Of a stretch of DNA of 64,000 nt, positions 28,162 through 37,275 are shown in pieces. The notes below the pieces were generated by a model, which searched no databases, was not told the DNA's origin, and saw only the letters and a list, made by a program, of their open reading frames with translations. This stretch comes from Aliarcobacter trophiarum LMG 25534 (GTDB lineage: Bacteria > Campylobacterota > Campylobacteria > Campylobacterales > Arcobacteraceae). The number at the start of each line of letters is the position of its first letter. Within the stretch, counting starts at the first letter, position 1. Location of the stretch: positions 806,001 through 870,000 of the forward strand of contig NZ_CP031367.1 of assembly GCF_003355515.1 (NCBI RefSeq), in the 5' to 3' direction. The position numbers and the translations under genes were made by a program.

Positions 28162-28285
28162 TCCAAAAAAATATAAAACTTTCTGAAAGATGAGTGATTT
28201 CCACAACAAAATATATATTTCTTTTTTTTATGAAAAAAAATATCATAAATATAAAAAAATAGTTGAAAAATATTTCATAATGTAA

Positions 28286-28291
28286 TATAAT
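28286..28291 (+). promoter_or_regulatory. Putative -10 box (TATAAT) of the S24 repressor gene
   Basis: A TATAAT within TGTAATATAATTAC, 30 bases before the ATG, in the 199-base gap divergent from pckA. No clear operator palindrome is visible. Confidence 0.45.
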
Positions 28292-28320
28292 TACAAAAAC
28301 AATTCAGAAAAGGTATTAAA

Positions 28321-28977
28321 ATGTTTGCAGTTGATGAAATCTTAATAAAATTAAAAGATATCTTAAAAACAGATGGTAAAACAAAAAAAGTATTTGATAA
28401 GGAGGTTGCAGAGGCTTTGGATTTAACTCAAGCAAATTTTGCAACTATGAAAAATAGAGGAAAAATTCCATATACGAATATCTTGAATTTTTGTGCAAAA
28501 AAGAAAATCTCTATAAATTGGCTTTTATATAATCAAAATCCAAATTCATTAATAGATAGTACAGATAGGTATTGGGTTAAATATTATCCAACTGTGAATG
28601 TAAGTGCTGGAGGAGGAGCTTATGATGGTGATGAAAATAGTGAAAGTTTAGAACTTCCTGATTGTTTTTTATCAATGTTAGGAGGAAAAGAGAATCTTAA
28701 AAATATAGATGCTATCAATGTTATTGGAGACTCTATGGAACCAACATTAAACTCAAATAATATAATTTTTATCGATAAAACCAAAAATGATATAAATAGA
28801 GATGGAATATATGCTTTTACAACGAATTATGGACTTTTTGTAAAGCGAGTTCAAAAAAGAGTTGATGGGCTTTTGGATATTATTTCAGATAATAAAGACT
28901 ATCCAGTACAAGTTTTAAATAAAAATGAACTAAATATTTTAGGAAAAGTTGTTAGTTCTTTTGGAAAAATATATTAA
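28321..28977 (+). CDS. S24-family (LexA/CI-like) repressor-peptidase
   Basis: A 218-aa regulator with an N-terminal HTH (about 25-65; EVAEALDLTQANFATMKNRGKIPY) and a C-terminal S24 self-cleaving domain. The Ser is in VIGDSMEPT (about residue 138) and the Lys in GLFVKRVQ (about 175). A Gly-rich SAGGGA at about 95-100 is the likely cleavage region, as in phage CI/LexA-type repressors. No phage genes surround it. Related solitary S24 regulators occur in Campylobacterota genomes. Its targets are unknown. It overlaps the convergent gene that follows by 4 bases. Confidence 0.85.
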   Translation: MFAVDEILIKLKDILKTDGKTKKVFDKEVAEALDLTQANFATMKNRGKIPYTNILNFCAKKKISINWLLYNQNPNSLIDSTDRYWVKYYPTVNVSAGGGAYDGDENSESLELPDCFLSMLGGKENLKNIDAINVIGDSMEPTLNSNNIIFIDKTKNDINRDGIYAFTTNYGLFVKRVQKRVDGLLDIISDNKDYPVQVLNKNELNILGKVVSSFGKIY

Positions 28978-29972
28978 AATAGAGTTTTGAAATTTTGGGA
29001 GTTTTGAAGGGCTTCAAAGCTCTCTTTATATGTAAAACCTACCAAATAGATACAGTTAAAATTGTAGTTTTTTAGAATAGGTTTTAGCTCTTTAATATTT
29101 TTTATAATTTTTTGCTCACTCTCTTTTAAATAAGAGATTTTAGATTTTGAAATAAATATAGTTTTTGCATATTTAAACTCATCTTTTAGGTAATGAATTT
29201 CATTTTGAATTAAATTTTCGTTTACTTGACAAATTATAAAACTATTACTCTTCCCACTCTCTATTGGCTCAAAATTTTTATCAATAAATATTGCTTTAAA
29301 ATTTTGGTATAGCTTTAGTTTTGAAACATCTAAATCTTTTTCAAAAAAATTGTAGATATTTATAAAACTATTTATATAAAGTTTAGATAATCTTAATTTT
29401 GAAAAGAATATATCTTTATATGAAAAACTTAGTTCAAATAAAGAGTGTTTTATTAGATTTTTTATATCATTTTTATCTATATTTTTCTCAAACTTTTTGC
29501 TATTTGGGTATATGGTATCTAAAAGCTTTTGATTTTTTGAGATTAAAATATCACCATTTTTAATATCATCAATAAACTTAAAAACTTTTTCTATATTTTT
29601 TGAGATTAAAAAAATAGGTTTTTTATAGCTATTTTGATATAGCTTTATCATATCAAAGGTTTGATCTTCACAATAATATGAATCTATTTTTAAAATAGAT
29701 AATTTAAATCTAGCTATTTTTATTAAGGCTAACTCTAGATTTTTTACCTTTATAAAAGCTACTTCTTTGTCAATAATAGGGAAATTGTCTTCATAAATAA
29801 CTGCATAAGCTCCATTTTCTATAGCTATTTCTAAATCTTCAATCTTTTTTGCTATAAATAAATCAGAGGTTTTTACTTTTTTTGCATCAGTTTTTATACT
29901 ATTTATAAAAGAGATAGATGGAGAATTAAGAAGTTCTCCATCTACAATATCTATCAAAGATGAGATTTTCAC
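28974..29972 (-). CDS. MurF/MurE N-terminal-domain-like protein of unknown function
   Basis: A 332-aa protein. The first ~80 residues (ISFINSIKTDAKKVKTSDLFIAKK, then AIENGAYAVIYED; shown in parts) resemble the UDP-substrate-binding N-terminal domain of Mur ligases (pattern DSR.....DLF.A.....A...GA.AV). No GKT/S P-loop or ligase core follows, so it cannot be a Mur ligase as it stands. The rest is Lys/Ile/Asn-rich with no motif I know. It starts at GTG overlapping the metG stop by one base. The same arrangement after metG is recalled from Campylobacter (Cj0837c). Confidence 0.65.
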   Translation of the reverse strand: MKISSLIDIVDGELLNSPSISFINSIKTDAKKVKTSDLFIAKKIEDLEIAIENGAYAVIYEDNFPIIDKEVAFIKVKNLELALIKIARFKLSILKIDSYYCEDQTFDMIKLYQNSYKKPIFLISKNIEKVFKFIDDIKNGDILISKNQKLLDTIYPNSKKFEKNIDKNDIKNLIKHSLFELSFSYKDIFFSKLRLSKLYINSFINIYNFFEKDLDVSKLKLYQNFKAIFIDKNFEPIESGKSNSFIICQVNENLIQNEIHYLKDEFKYAKTIFISKSKISYLKESEQKIIKNIKELKPILKNYNFNCIYLVGFTYKESFEALQNSQNFKTLF

Positions 29973-31939
29973 TAGCTTATTTTTGTTCCAATTTTTTTAG
30001 GCTTTTCTGGTCTTATTAGGCTTAAACCACTCTCATCTTTTGCTGCAAGAATCATTCCTTCACTTAAAAGTCCCATTAGTTTTGCTGGTTTTAAGTTTGC
30101 AACTACACAAGCTTGAGTTCCAACTAAATCATTTGGACTATAAAACTCTTTTATTCCAGCAACAATTTGTCTTGGACGATTTTCTCCTAAATCAACTTGA
30201 AGCTTTAAGAGTTTGCTTGATTTTGGTACTTCAACAGCGTCTATAATAGTTCCAACCTTTATAGTTGTTCCAAAGAAATTATCAATTGTAATAAGATTAA
30301 TTCCATCAAGATCTAGAGGTTCTAACTCTTCTTTTCCTTCATATTTACTATCATCTTTTTGTAAAATTGTAATATCTGAAACTTCAGGTTGAGCTAATAA
30401 AATATCCTCAACTCTTGGAAATAATGCATCTATTTTAGTTATTTTTACATCATCTAAAAGTTTTTTATTTACTATTAATTTGTTATAATTTTCTGTTGAT
30501 ATTTCAAGAGATAAGCAGTTTGAAATATCTTTTATTTTGTGTGGCATTACACTATCTAGAAGCAATGCAACTTTAGCCATAATATTTGTAATTAGAGCTA
30601 CTAATGCCATAGCTTCTTCACTCTTTCCATCTTTTATTAAATTCCAAGGTTCATAGTCGTTTATAGCTTTATTTCCGATTGTTAATATCTTCCAAATCTC
30701 TTCAAGGTATTTGTTTATTTGCATATTATAAATGTAATTTTCAAGAGTATCAACAATACTATTTACTTCTTCTAGCTCTTTTTTGTGAAATTTTTCTACA
30801 TCTTTACTAGATACATTGAAATCAAAATATTTTCCACTCATTCCCATAATTCTATTTAGTAGATTTCCTAAATCATTTCCTAAATCAGAATTTATTCTAT
30901 CTAAAAGTGCTTTTTGTGAAAAATCTCCATCTTGTCCAAAAGGAACCTCTCTTAAAAGGAAATATCTAAAAGCATCAAGACCATAAGCATCTGCAACCTC
31001 TTTTGGATTTACTACATTTCCTTTTGATTTACTCATTTTTTCACCATCTCTTGTCCACCAACCATGAGCTGCTATATGTTTTGGTAGAGGTAGATTTAAA
31101 CTCATTAGAAATGCTGGCCAATAAATTGCATGAAATCTTAAAATATCTTTTCCAACTAAGTGAATATTCGCTGGCCAAAAGTTCATATTTTTATCATCTG
31201 TACCATATCCTAAAGCTGTTGTATAGTTTAAAAGTGCATCAAGCCAAACATACATAACATGCTTTGGTTCATTTAACTCAAGTGGAAGTTTTACACCCCA
31301 ATCAAAAGAAGTTCTCGAAATTGATAAATCTTTTAAACCATTTTTTACAAAATTTACAATTTCATTTTTTTTGGCTCTTGGTAGAATACAATCAGGGTTC
31401 TCTTCATACCATTTTAATAGTCTATCTTCATATTTTGATAATTTAAAAAAATAGCTCTCTTCTTTTACAACTATTGTAGCTCTTCCACACTCTGGACAAA
31501 ACTGTTCATCTACTAGTTGAGTTTCAGGAAAAAATGTCTCACAAGGAACACAATAAAATCCTTCATATTCCCCTTTATAGATATCACTATTTTTATGCAT
31601 TTGTAAAAATGCTTTTTGAACTCCTATTTTATGATCTTCATCAGTTGTTCTTATAAATTTATTGTAAGTTATATCAAAATCATCCCAAAGAGCTTTAAAT
31701 TTCCCACTTATTTCATCTGCATACTCTTTTGGAGTTTTTCCCCTAGCTTCTGCACTTTGAGCAATTTTTTGCCCATGTTCATCTGTACCTGTTAGAAGAA
31801 AAGTGTTGTGACCAACTAATCTTGAGTATCTAGCTAACATATCAGCTATAATTGTTGTATAAGCATGACCAATATGAGCTACATCATTTACATAGTAAAT
31901 TGGAGTTGTGATATATACATTTTTACAATTTTCTTGCAT
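29972..31939 (-). CDS. metG: Methionyl-tRNA synthetase
   Basis: Charges tRNA-Met. The 655-aa protein has an N-terminal catalytic domain with HIGHAYT (HIGH, about residues 20-26), a CxxC zinc site (CVPCETFF...CPECG, about 130-150) and KMSKSKGNVVNP (KMSKS, about 305). An anticodon-binding helical domain and a C-terminal EMAP/Trbp111-like tRNA-binding domain (FGTTIKVGTIIDAVEVPKS) follow. The ATG follows AAAGGG. It is in the mobB-fbp-(66 aa)-metG-(MurF-like) minus-strand operon. Confidence 0.97.
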   Translation of the reverse strand: MQENCKNVYITTPIYYVNDVAHIGHAYTTIIADMLARYSRLVGHNTFLLTGTDEHGQKIAQSAEARGKTPKEYADEISGKFKALWDDFDITYNKFIRTTDEDHKIGVQKAFLQMHKNSDIYKGEYEGFYCVPCETFFPETQLVDEQFCPECGRATIVVKEESYFFKLSKYEDRLLKWYEENPDCILPRAKKNEIVNFVKNGLKDLSISRTSFDWGVKLPLELNEPKHVMYVWLDALLNYTTALGYGTDDKNMNFWPANIHLVGKDILRFHAIYWPAFLMSLNLPLPKHIAAHGWWTRDGEKMSKSKGNVVNPKEVADAYGLDAFRYFLLREVPFGQDGDFSQKALLDRINSDLGNDLGNLLNRIMGMSGKYFDFNVSSKDVEKFHKKELEEVNSIVDTLENYIYNMQINKYLEEIWKILTIGNKAINDYEPWNLIKDGKSEEAMALVALITNIMAKVALLLDSVMPHKIKDISNCLSLEISTENYNKLIVNKKLLDDVKITKIDALFPRVEDILLAQPEVSDITILQKDDSKYEGKEELEPLDLDGINLITIDNFFGTTIKVGTIIDAVEVPKSSKLLKLQVDLGENRPRQIVAGIKEFYSPNDLVGTQACVVANLKPAKLMGLLSEGMILAAKDESGLSLIRPEKPKKIGTKIS

Positions 31940-31954
31940 TTTTTCCCTTTTTTC

Positions 31955-32155
31955 TTAAAATTCAAATCCACCGCCAGAGCCTTTGTTCATAGACTCATAG
32001 ACAGCTAAGACATATTTTTTTCGCAAATTACACTCAAAAAACTCATTACAAGGTTTACATGAGTTTAAATTTTTTGAATTTTGACAAGAGTTTAACTCTT
32101 TTAAAATAACCTCTAGTTTCTCTTCCCAAATATCCAATTTTTTTTCTTCAGACAT
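31955..32155 (-). CDS. Small conserved cysteine-containing protein
   Basis: A 66-aa acidic/basic protein of unknown function. It has four Cys residues (one in NSCQNSKN, then [11 protein letters not shown]), which could bind metal, and a Gly-rich end (GSGGGFEF). It overlaps fbp by 8 bases and precedes metG by 15. This position is conserved in Campylobacter as I recall (Cj0839c), which supports a real gene rather than chance ORF. Confidence 0.7.
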   Translation of the reverse strand: MSEEKKLDIWEEKLEVILKELNSCQNSKNLNSCKPCNEFFECNLRKKYVLAVYESMNKGSGGGFEF

Positions 32156-32990
32156 TTTTTCTGTAAACTTCCAAAACTCTATTAATCTCTACTTGTGAGC
32201 CAAAGAAACAAGCTGTTGTATCGTGAATATGAGTTGTAGGAACTTCTAGAACCCTTTTTTCTCCATCAACAGCCATTCCACCAGCTTTTTCAAAAGTTAA
32301 AGCAAATGGGAAAACTTCAAATAGTTGTCGTAATTTTCCTTTTGGTCTATCACTTGTGCTTGGATATGAAAAAAGTCCACCACCTTTTAGAAGTATTTGG
32401 TGAAGGTCAGGAACCATTCCACCACTATATCTTAGCCTATAACCATCATTAAAAATATCATCAATTAGCTGTTTATGAAAAGGTGTCCAACAGTTTTGAG
32501 TAGAACCTGGAGCATTTAGCTTCCCTTTTTCATTAAGTTTAATATTTTGAATAAATTTAAATTCTCCACCTAAAAGTCTATACATTTTTACATCATCTAT
32601 AGTTACAACCATTTCAACTCTAGGACCAAAAACTACATAAATTGAGGCTACAATATTTTTTGCGTTGAAATCATTTTTATAGATTCCATAAATTGAACCA
32701 ACACTTAAGTTTACATCAACCAAAGATGAACCATCTAGCGGGTCATAAGCTATTAAATATTCACCATTTTCATTTATGTTTTTTATACTATCTTGCTCTT
32801 CACTTACAATTGCTTTTATGCTAGGAATTTTTGAAAAAATATTTTCAATTATTTCATCACTCTCTATATCTAGCTTTAACTGAGTATCTCCTGTACTATT
32901 TTCACTCTGAGATTTTCCAGTATCACCTGTTTCTATTAGGTGTTTTATCTTTATACTCGCTTCTTCTATAGCTTTTATTATCTCTTGCAT
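32148..32990 (-). CDS. fbp: Fructose-1,6-bisphosphatase, class 1
   Basis: Hydrolyses fructose-1,6-bisphosphate in gluconeogenesis, complementing pckA in this window. The 280-aa protein shows the metal site AIVSEEQDS (about residues 58-66), [13 protein letters not shown] (about 80-92), and the substrate segment [17 protein letters not shown] near 185-200. It is slightly shorter than the usual ~330 aa, as in other Campylobacterota. It abuts mobB (no gap) and overlaps the 66-aa gene. Confidence 0.94.
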   Translation of the reverse strand: MQEIIKAIEEASIKIKHLIETGDTGKSQSENSTGDTQLKLDIESDEIIENIFSKIPSIKAIVSEEQDSIKNINENGEYLIAYDPLDGSSLVDVNLSVGSIYGIYKNDFNAKNIVASIYVVFGPRVEMVVTIDDVKMYRLLGGEFKFIQNIKLNEKGKLNAPGSTQNCWTPFHKQLIDDIFNDGYRLRYSGGMVPDLHQILLKGGGLFSYPSTSDRPKGKLRQLFEVFPFALTFEKAGGMAVDGEKRVLEVPTTHIHDTTACFFGSQVEINRVLEVYRKNV

Positions 32991-33488
32991 TTATACCCTT
33001 TTTGCATTTTTATCAATCCAATGTATAATCATTTCAGGATTATTTAAATCCAAAATATCTAAACTCTTTGGGATAAGCTTTTTATCTATACTATCATCAA
33101 TTGCTAAAGCATTTGAAACATCAAAGTAGCTCTCATCAAGCTTATTTCTAAAAATAGAAATTCTAGGAAGTTCTAAAGTTTTTAAACCCTCAACTAAAAG
33201 GTAATCAAAATCTTTGAAAATCTCTATTAGCTCATCTATTGTTGAACTATCTTTTTTAAAAATTGTTGTTTTATTTGGGCTTACAACAGCAACATTTGCC
33301 CCTGTTTGAGAGAATTTAAAAGAGTCTTTACCCTCTCTATCAAACATCGCTTTATCTTTTGGGTCGTGTTTTATTATACACACCATAAAACCACTATCTT
33401 GCAAAATACTTGCAACTTTAACAATAGCAGTTGTTTTTCCACTATTTGATGGACCTGAAAAGGCCACTACTAATCTTTTTTTATTCAT
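32991..33488 (-). CDS. mobB: Molybdopterin-guanine dinucleotide biosynthesis protein B
   Basis: GTP-binding accessory protein of molybdenum cofactor maturation, used by formate dehydrogenase and nitrate reductase-type enzymes. The 165-aa protein has the P-loop AFSGPSNSGKTTAIVK near the N-terminus, then KHDPKDKAMFDREGKDSFKF, the MobB signature, and LVEGLKTLELPRISIFR. I start at the ATG at 33488 (MNKKRLVVAF), where the family begins; a TTG six codons earlier has no better ribosome site. First gene of the fbp-metG operon. Confidence 0.9.
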   Translation of the reverse strand: MNKKRLVVAFSGPSNSGKTTAIVKVASILQDSGFMVCIIKHDPKDKAMFDREGKDSFKFSQTGANVAVVSPNKTTIFKKDSSTIDELIEIFKDFDYLLVEGLKTLELPRISIFRNKLDESYFDVSNALAIDDSIDKKLIPKSLDILDLNNPEMIIHWIDKNAKRV

Positions 33489-33558
33489 AAGCTGGATTTT
33501 ATCCAAAGAATTGTTAAACTCTATTTATACAAAAATATATTTCAAAGTGTAGTTTTTG

Positions 33559-33564
33559 TATAAT
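33559..33564 (+). promoter_or_regulatory. Putative promoter (-10 TATAAT) of the lipoprotein gene
   Basis: TTTTTGTATAATC with a perfect TATAAT, 27 bases before the ATG and behind a T-rich stretch. It lies in the 102-base gap divergent from mobB. Confidence 0.5.
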
Positions 33565-33590
33565 CTTTACCTTAAATATTAGGAGAACTT

Positions 33591-34067
33591 ATGAAAAAAA
33601 GTTTATTTTTAGTTGCTATTTCACTTATGTTTGTATCTTGTACACCAAAAAATAGTGCATTTAGATATTTTGATAAAGGTGATATTGAGACAACTGCTAT
33701 AAGAAATACAAAAAAAGCTGATATAGTAAAAGACAATGAGATAGATGCGATATTTATGGCAACATATTTAAATAAGTTTGACCCAAAAATAAGCGATAAA
33801 GAGGAGAACTTTTTAGTATATATATTTTTCCCAAATAAAGAGGAACAAGAGTTTAAAACAAGTGGATACGAGCTTAGCTTAAATGGAAAGATACCATTTT
33901 CTATGGAAAAAATAGAGAAAGATAATAAAAAATTTCAAGATATGATGCTTAGAAATTTTTGGGGAACTTACTATTTGGTTAAGTTTACAAATAAGGAACT
34001 TGTAGATAAATTACAAATTACTCTAAGACCAAAATCTAGTGATGCCACACTAAATTTTGAAAAATAG
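33591..34067 (+). CDS. Lipoprotein of unknown function
   Basis: A 158-aa lipoprotein with signal and lipobox (LVAISLMFVSCTPKN). The mature part (about residues 20-158) has a Tyr/Phe-rich beta pattern (DAIFMATYLNKFDP, NFLVYIFFPNKEE, GTYYLVKFTNKELV) but no family I can name. A lipoprotein at this place, before slt, is also recalled in Campylobacter (Cj0842). Its 3' end overlaps the convergent slt gene by 32 bases. Ribosome site AGGAGAA. Confidence 0.75.
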   Translation: MKKSLFLVAISLMFVSCTPKNSAFRYFDKGDIETTAIRNTKKADIVKDNEIDAIFMATYLNKFDPKISDKEENFLVYIFFPNKEEQEFKTSGYELSLNGKIPFSMEKIEKDNKKFQDMMLRNFWGTYYLVKFTNKELVDKLQITLRPKSSDATLNFEK

Positions 34068-35697
34068 ATGATAGTGAGATTTTGTTCTCACTATTTAAAT
34101 AGTTATTATAGATATAAAAGTTGGCTAAAACTTTTTTTCCATACTCTCTTGTTTCATTATATGAAATCATCTCCATACTTAAAAAAGGTTCAAACTCTGA
34201 TTTCTCTTTAAATAATCCTTTTTTCAATTGACTTCTAGTATATCCAGCTCCACCATTATATGCATAGGCTATAAAAAGAGGATTACTATCAAATTGCTTC
34301 ATTAATGAGTCAAGATGAAAACTTGCATATTGTATATTTTTTTCAGGGATAAACTGTTCATATATGTTGTAGTTATCACCTAATTTATTTGCTATATCTT
34401 TTGATAAAAATGGCATTATTTGCATTATTCCCATAGCACTTGAAAACGAGATTGAGGATGGAATAAATCTGCTCTCCTGTTTTGCAATAGAGTAGATTAA
34501 AATCTTTTTATATATTCCATAATCACTTAATAAATCTTCATAAGGTGTTATAAAATATTGGTTTTTAAATCTATTATATCTTTCAAGTAGAAAAGCTAAA
34601 TGAGGCTCCATATTTTTTTGAGTAAAAAGATTTAGATATTTTTGCATCTTTTCATCATCTAAACTTTTTTTACTATCTTCTGTTACCTCTAACCAACTAA
34701 ACACATCATAAATATCATAAGAGCTAGGTTTAATCTGCATATCTATTTTAAAAACAAGATTGTCTGGAACTATATTTAAAATCTCTTTAGCATATAAAGA
34801 GTAGATGTTTGCTTCAAAACTTTTTGTCAATTCTTCAAGATATAGAGTGTTTTTTGATAGTAAATATAGCCAAAAAAGTGCTTTATCTTTCTCTCCTCTT
34901 AAATATGCTATATCAAAAGAGTTTTGAAAAAACTCTTTTGCACTTTCTAGTTTACGATTATTTACTGCATTTATACCTAGTAAAAATTGCAGATTTGCTG
35001 TTAATGTTTTATCTGTTTTTAGATTGTCAAGAGATTTTTGTATATTATTTAACTTTTTATCATAAATAACTGTTCTTAAAAATTTCTCAAAATCCTTATT
35101 AATAGCAATTTTATGCAAGAAATTAGAGTTTATATTTTGATTTAAGTATTTATATCTATATTCATCACTAACTTCAAAAAAAATCTCCAAAAACTTATCA
35201 CTAGAGCTATTTATAAGCTTTTTAAAAACATCATTTGAAGATATAAGAATAAGATTATTTTTTAAAGTAGGGTAGGTGTCCAATTTTGATATAAAAAAGG
35301 CAAGGTCACTTTTTGATAAATTAGAAGCTTTTTTAAGAGAAGCAAGTCCTAAAGCTATACATCTAGAATCACTATTTTTAAGTTCTAAGATAGAAGCATT
35401 GTAACAAAATCTATCTTCTGGAGATATTTTTTCATTAAATTTTTGCTTGAAACTTTTATCAAGTAAAGCATTTCTTCCATTTCTCATATCGTAAGCTTTT
35501 TTTGCATTTTCATAGCTTAGCTCTTCATCTTGAAGATATTGTAGTATAAAAAAATCTTTTGCACTTGATTTTGGTTTTTCTTCTAGCCATTCAAAAGTTA
35601 TTTTGAAATCTTTTTGCATAAAATCTGTATTTATACTATCTGCAAAAAGGTTTAAACTAAGAGAAAATAAAAGAGAAAATCTAAATATTTTTAACAT
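34036..35697 (-). CDS. slt: Soluble lytic transglycosylase (Slt-like)
   Basis: Periplasmic murein-cleaving enzyme, 553 aa. It has a signal peptide (MLKIFRFSLLFSLSLNLFA), a long helical superhelix (about 25-390), and a C-terminal GEWL-like lysozyme domain. The catalytic Glu is in IAKQESRFIPS (about 413), followed by SAMGIMQIMPFLS and AYAYNGGAGYTRSQL. The shape matches Slt70. A hairpin in its last codons (34071-34094) may end the convergent lipoprotein transcript. It is downstream of gltX and yggT. Confidence 0.9.
   Translation of the reverse strand: MLKIFRFSLLFSLSLNLFADSINTDFMQKDFKITFEWLEEKPKSSAKDFFILQYLQDEELSYENAKKAYDMRNGRNALLDKSFKQKFNEKISPEDRFCYNASILELKNSDSRCIALGLASLKKASNLSKSDLAFFISKLDTYPTLKNNLILISSNDVFKKLINSSSDKFLEIFFEVSDEYRYKYLNQNINSNFLHKIAINKDFEKFLRTVIYDKKLNNIQKSLDNLKTDKTLTANLQFLLGINAVNNRKLESAKEFFQNSFDIAYLRGEKDKALFWLYLLSKNTLYLEELTKSFEANIYSLYAKEILNIVPDNLVFKIDMQIKPSSYDIYDVFSWLEVTEDSKKSLDDEKMQKYLNLFTQKNMEPHLAFLLERYNRFKNQYFITPYEDLLSDYGIYKKILIYSIAKQESRFIPSSISFSSAMGIMQIMPFLSKDIANKLGDNYNIYEQFIPEKNIQYASFHLDSLMKQFDSNPLFIAYAYNGGAGYTRSQLKKGLFKEKSEFEPFLSMEMISYNETREYGKKVLANFYIYNNYLNSENKISLSSIFQNLVWHH
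34071..34094 (+). terminator. Weak hairpin after the lipoprotein gene
   Basis: A 9-bp stem ATAGTGAGA / TCTCACTAT with a 6-base loop, lying inside the last codons of slt. The T tail is poor, so termination is uncertain. Confidence 0.4.
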
Positions 35698-35701
35698 GCT
35701 T

Positions 35702-35974
35702 CTATAAAAGGACTTTTTGTAAAAATGTCTCTATGAAGATAAGAGCAAAAATTAAAATAAGTGGAGCTAAATCCATTCCACCAAAAGTTGTTGGAATATA
35801 TTGTCTTATTTTTGCATAAACAGGCTCTGTTAATCTATAAAGCATTTGAACTATAGGATTATATGGGTCAGGTCTAACCCAAGTTAAAAGTGCTGAAATA
35901 ATTACAATCCACTTGTAAAGAAAAATAATGCTAAAAAAAATAGTTAAAAATGAGCTAATTAGTGCATCTATCAT
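35702..35974 (-). CDS. YggT family membrane protein
   Basis: A 90-aa integral membrane protein with two hydrophobic spans (about 10-32 and 65-88) and the family core [20 protein letters not shown] between them. YggT proteins are tied to osmotic stress and cell division in other bacteria; the exact role is unclear. Its ATG overlaps the gltX stop (ATGA), so it is translationally coupled, and slt starts 4 bases after it. Confidence 0.87.
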   Translation of the reverse strand: MIDALISSFLTIFFSIIFLYKWIVIISALLTWVRPDPYNPIVQMLYRLTEPVYAKIRQYIPTTFGGMDLAPLILIFALIFIETFLQKVLL

Positions 35975-37272
35975 TTTATAATCTCCCCAATATAGTTTTT
36001 AATAAATGGATAAATATCTGTTAGATTTGGTCCATTTTCAACACCTGTTAAGATATATCTTAATGGTTTAAATAGATTTTTGCCCTTTAGTGATGTTTTT
36101 TCTACAACATAATCTTTTAAATCATCATAGTTTTCAAAATATGGTGCAGTTTTTAGAACCTCTTTGATACTTTTACTCTCTTCTTCAAAACCTTCAAGTG
36201 TAGATTTTGAACTAAAAATATTATTTAGTTTGGCTTTTATCTCTTTTATTGTACTAGCTTCTTCTAAATATAGTTTTGCTAATTTACCAATATCACTATC
36301 AGCAAATCCTAAAATTTTTGATAGTCTCATTTCATCTAGTAACTCAATATGTTTTCTATTGATAAATCTTAATTTATCAATATCAAATTTAGCTCCACTT
36401 TTTGATACATTTTCAATTTTAAACCAAGAAATTGCCTCTTCAAGAGTAAAAATCTCTGTTGGAGTTTTGTTACCCATAAGTACAAGATAGTTTGCAATAG
36501 AACTAGGTAAAAAACCTTCATCAATCAACCATTTCACACTACTTGCATCATCTCTTTTACTCATTTTTTTACCAGTTTGAGCATTTAAAATTATTGGTAA
36601 ATGAACATATTTTATCTCTTTTGTATAACCTAAACTCTCTCTTATATGAATCTGTTTTGGAGTGTTTGAAACATGATCTTCTCCACGAATAACAATAGAT
36701 ATATCCATTAGCATATCATCAACACTACAAGCATAGTTATATGTAGGTGTTTTATCTTGTCTTAAAATAATAAAACTATCAATATCAAAAGGTGCATAAT
36801 CAAAATCGCCTTTTAGTAAATCTGTAAATTTTATGTTGTGATCAGGTTTTTTAAGTCTTACCGTAAAAGGGGCATTTGTATTTAAAACAGTATCATCACT
36901 TAGAGTTTCGCAAAATCCATCATATCTAAATGCAATACCTTTTTTAATACTCTCCTCTTTTAACTCAAGAAGTTTGTCATCACTACAAAAACAAGCAAAG
37001 GCTTTTTTTGAACTCATTAGTTGAAGTGCCATTTTTTGGTGATATTTTAGATTTTCACTTTGATAAAAAACAGTTTCATACTCTATAGAGAAAAGATTTA
37101 AAATCTCTAAAATCTCTTTATCTTTTCCTTCAATATTTCTCTCTTTATCTGTATCTTCAATTCTAATAATAAGCCCTTCATTTAACTGTTTTGATACAAT
37201 ATAGTTGAAAATTGCAACTCGCAAATTTCCTATATGCATATCTCCTGTTGGGCTTGGTGCAAATCTTAGCAT
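35971..37272 (-). CDS. gltX: Glutamyl-tRNA synthetase
   Basis: Charges tRNA-Glu. The 433-aa class I enzyme shows [16 protein letters not shown] (HIGH-like HIGN, about residues 3-18), [17 protein letters not shown] and [10 protein letters not shown] (KMSKS-like, about 230). Its length is shorter than E. coli GltX (471), as is common in this phylum. Campylobacterota carry two paralogs, one often acting on tRNA-Gln; I cannot tell which this is from the sequence alone. Start ATG after AGGAAATAG. Confidence 0.94.
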   Translation of the reverse strand: MLRFAPSPTGDMHIGNLRVAIFNYIVSKQLNEGLIIRIEDTDKERNIEGKDKEILEILNLFSIEYETVFYQSENLKYHQKMALQLMSSKKAFACFCSDDKLLELKEESIKKGIAFRYDGFCETLSDDTVLNTNAPFTVRLKKPDHNIKFTDLLKGDFDYAPFDIDSFIILRQDKTPTYNYACSVDDMLMDISIVIRGEDHVSNTPKQIHIRESLGYTKEIKYVHLPIILNAQTGKKMSKRDDASSVKWLIDEGFLPSSIANYLVLMGNKTPTEIFTLEEAISWFKIENVSKSGAKFDIDKLRFINRKHIELLDEMRLSKILGFADSDIGKLAKLYLEEASTIKEIKAKLNNIFSSKSTLEGFEEESKSIKEVLKTAPYFENYDDLKDYVVEKTSLKGKNLFKPLRYILTGVENGPNLTDIYPFIKNYIGEIIK

Positions 37273-37275
37273 AAA

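Noticed and set aside
28321-28977. S24 repressor as evidence of a prophage
   Set aside because: No phage structural, integrase or replication genes occur on either side.
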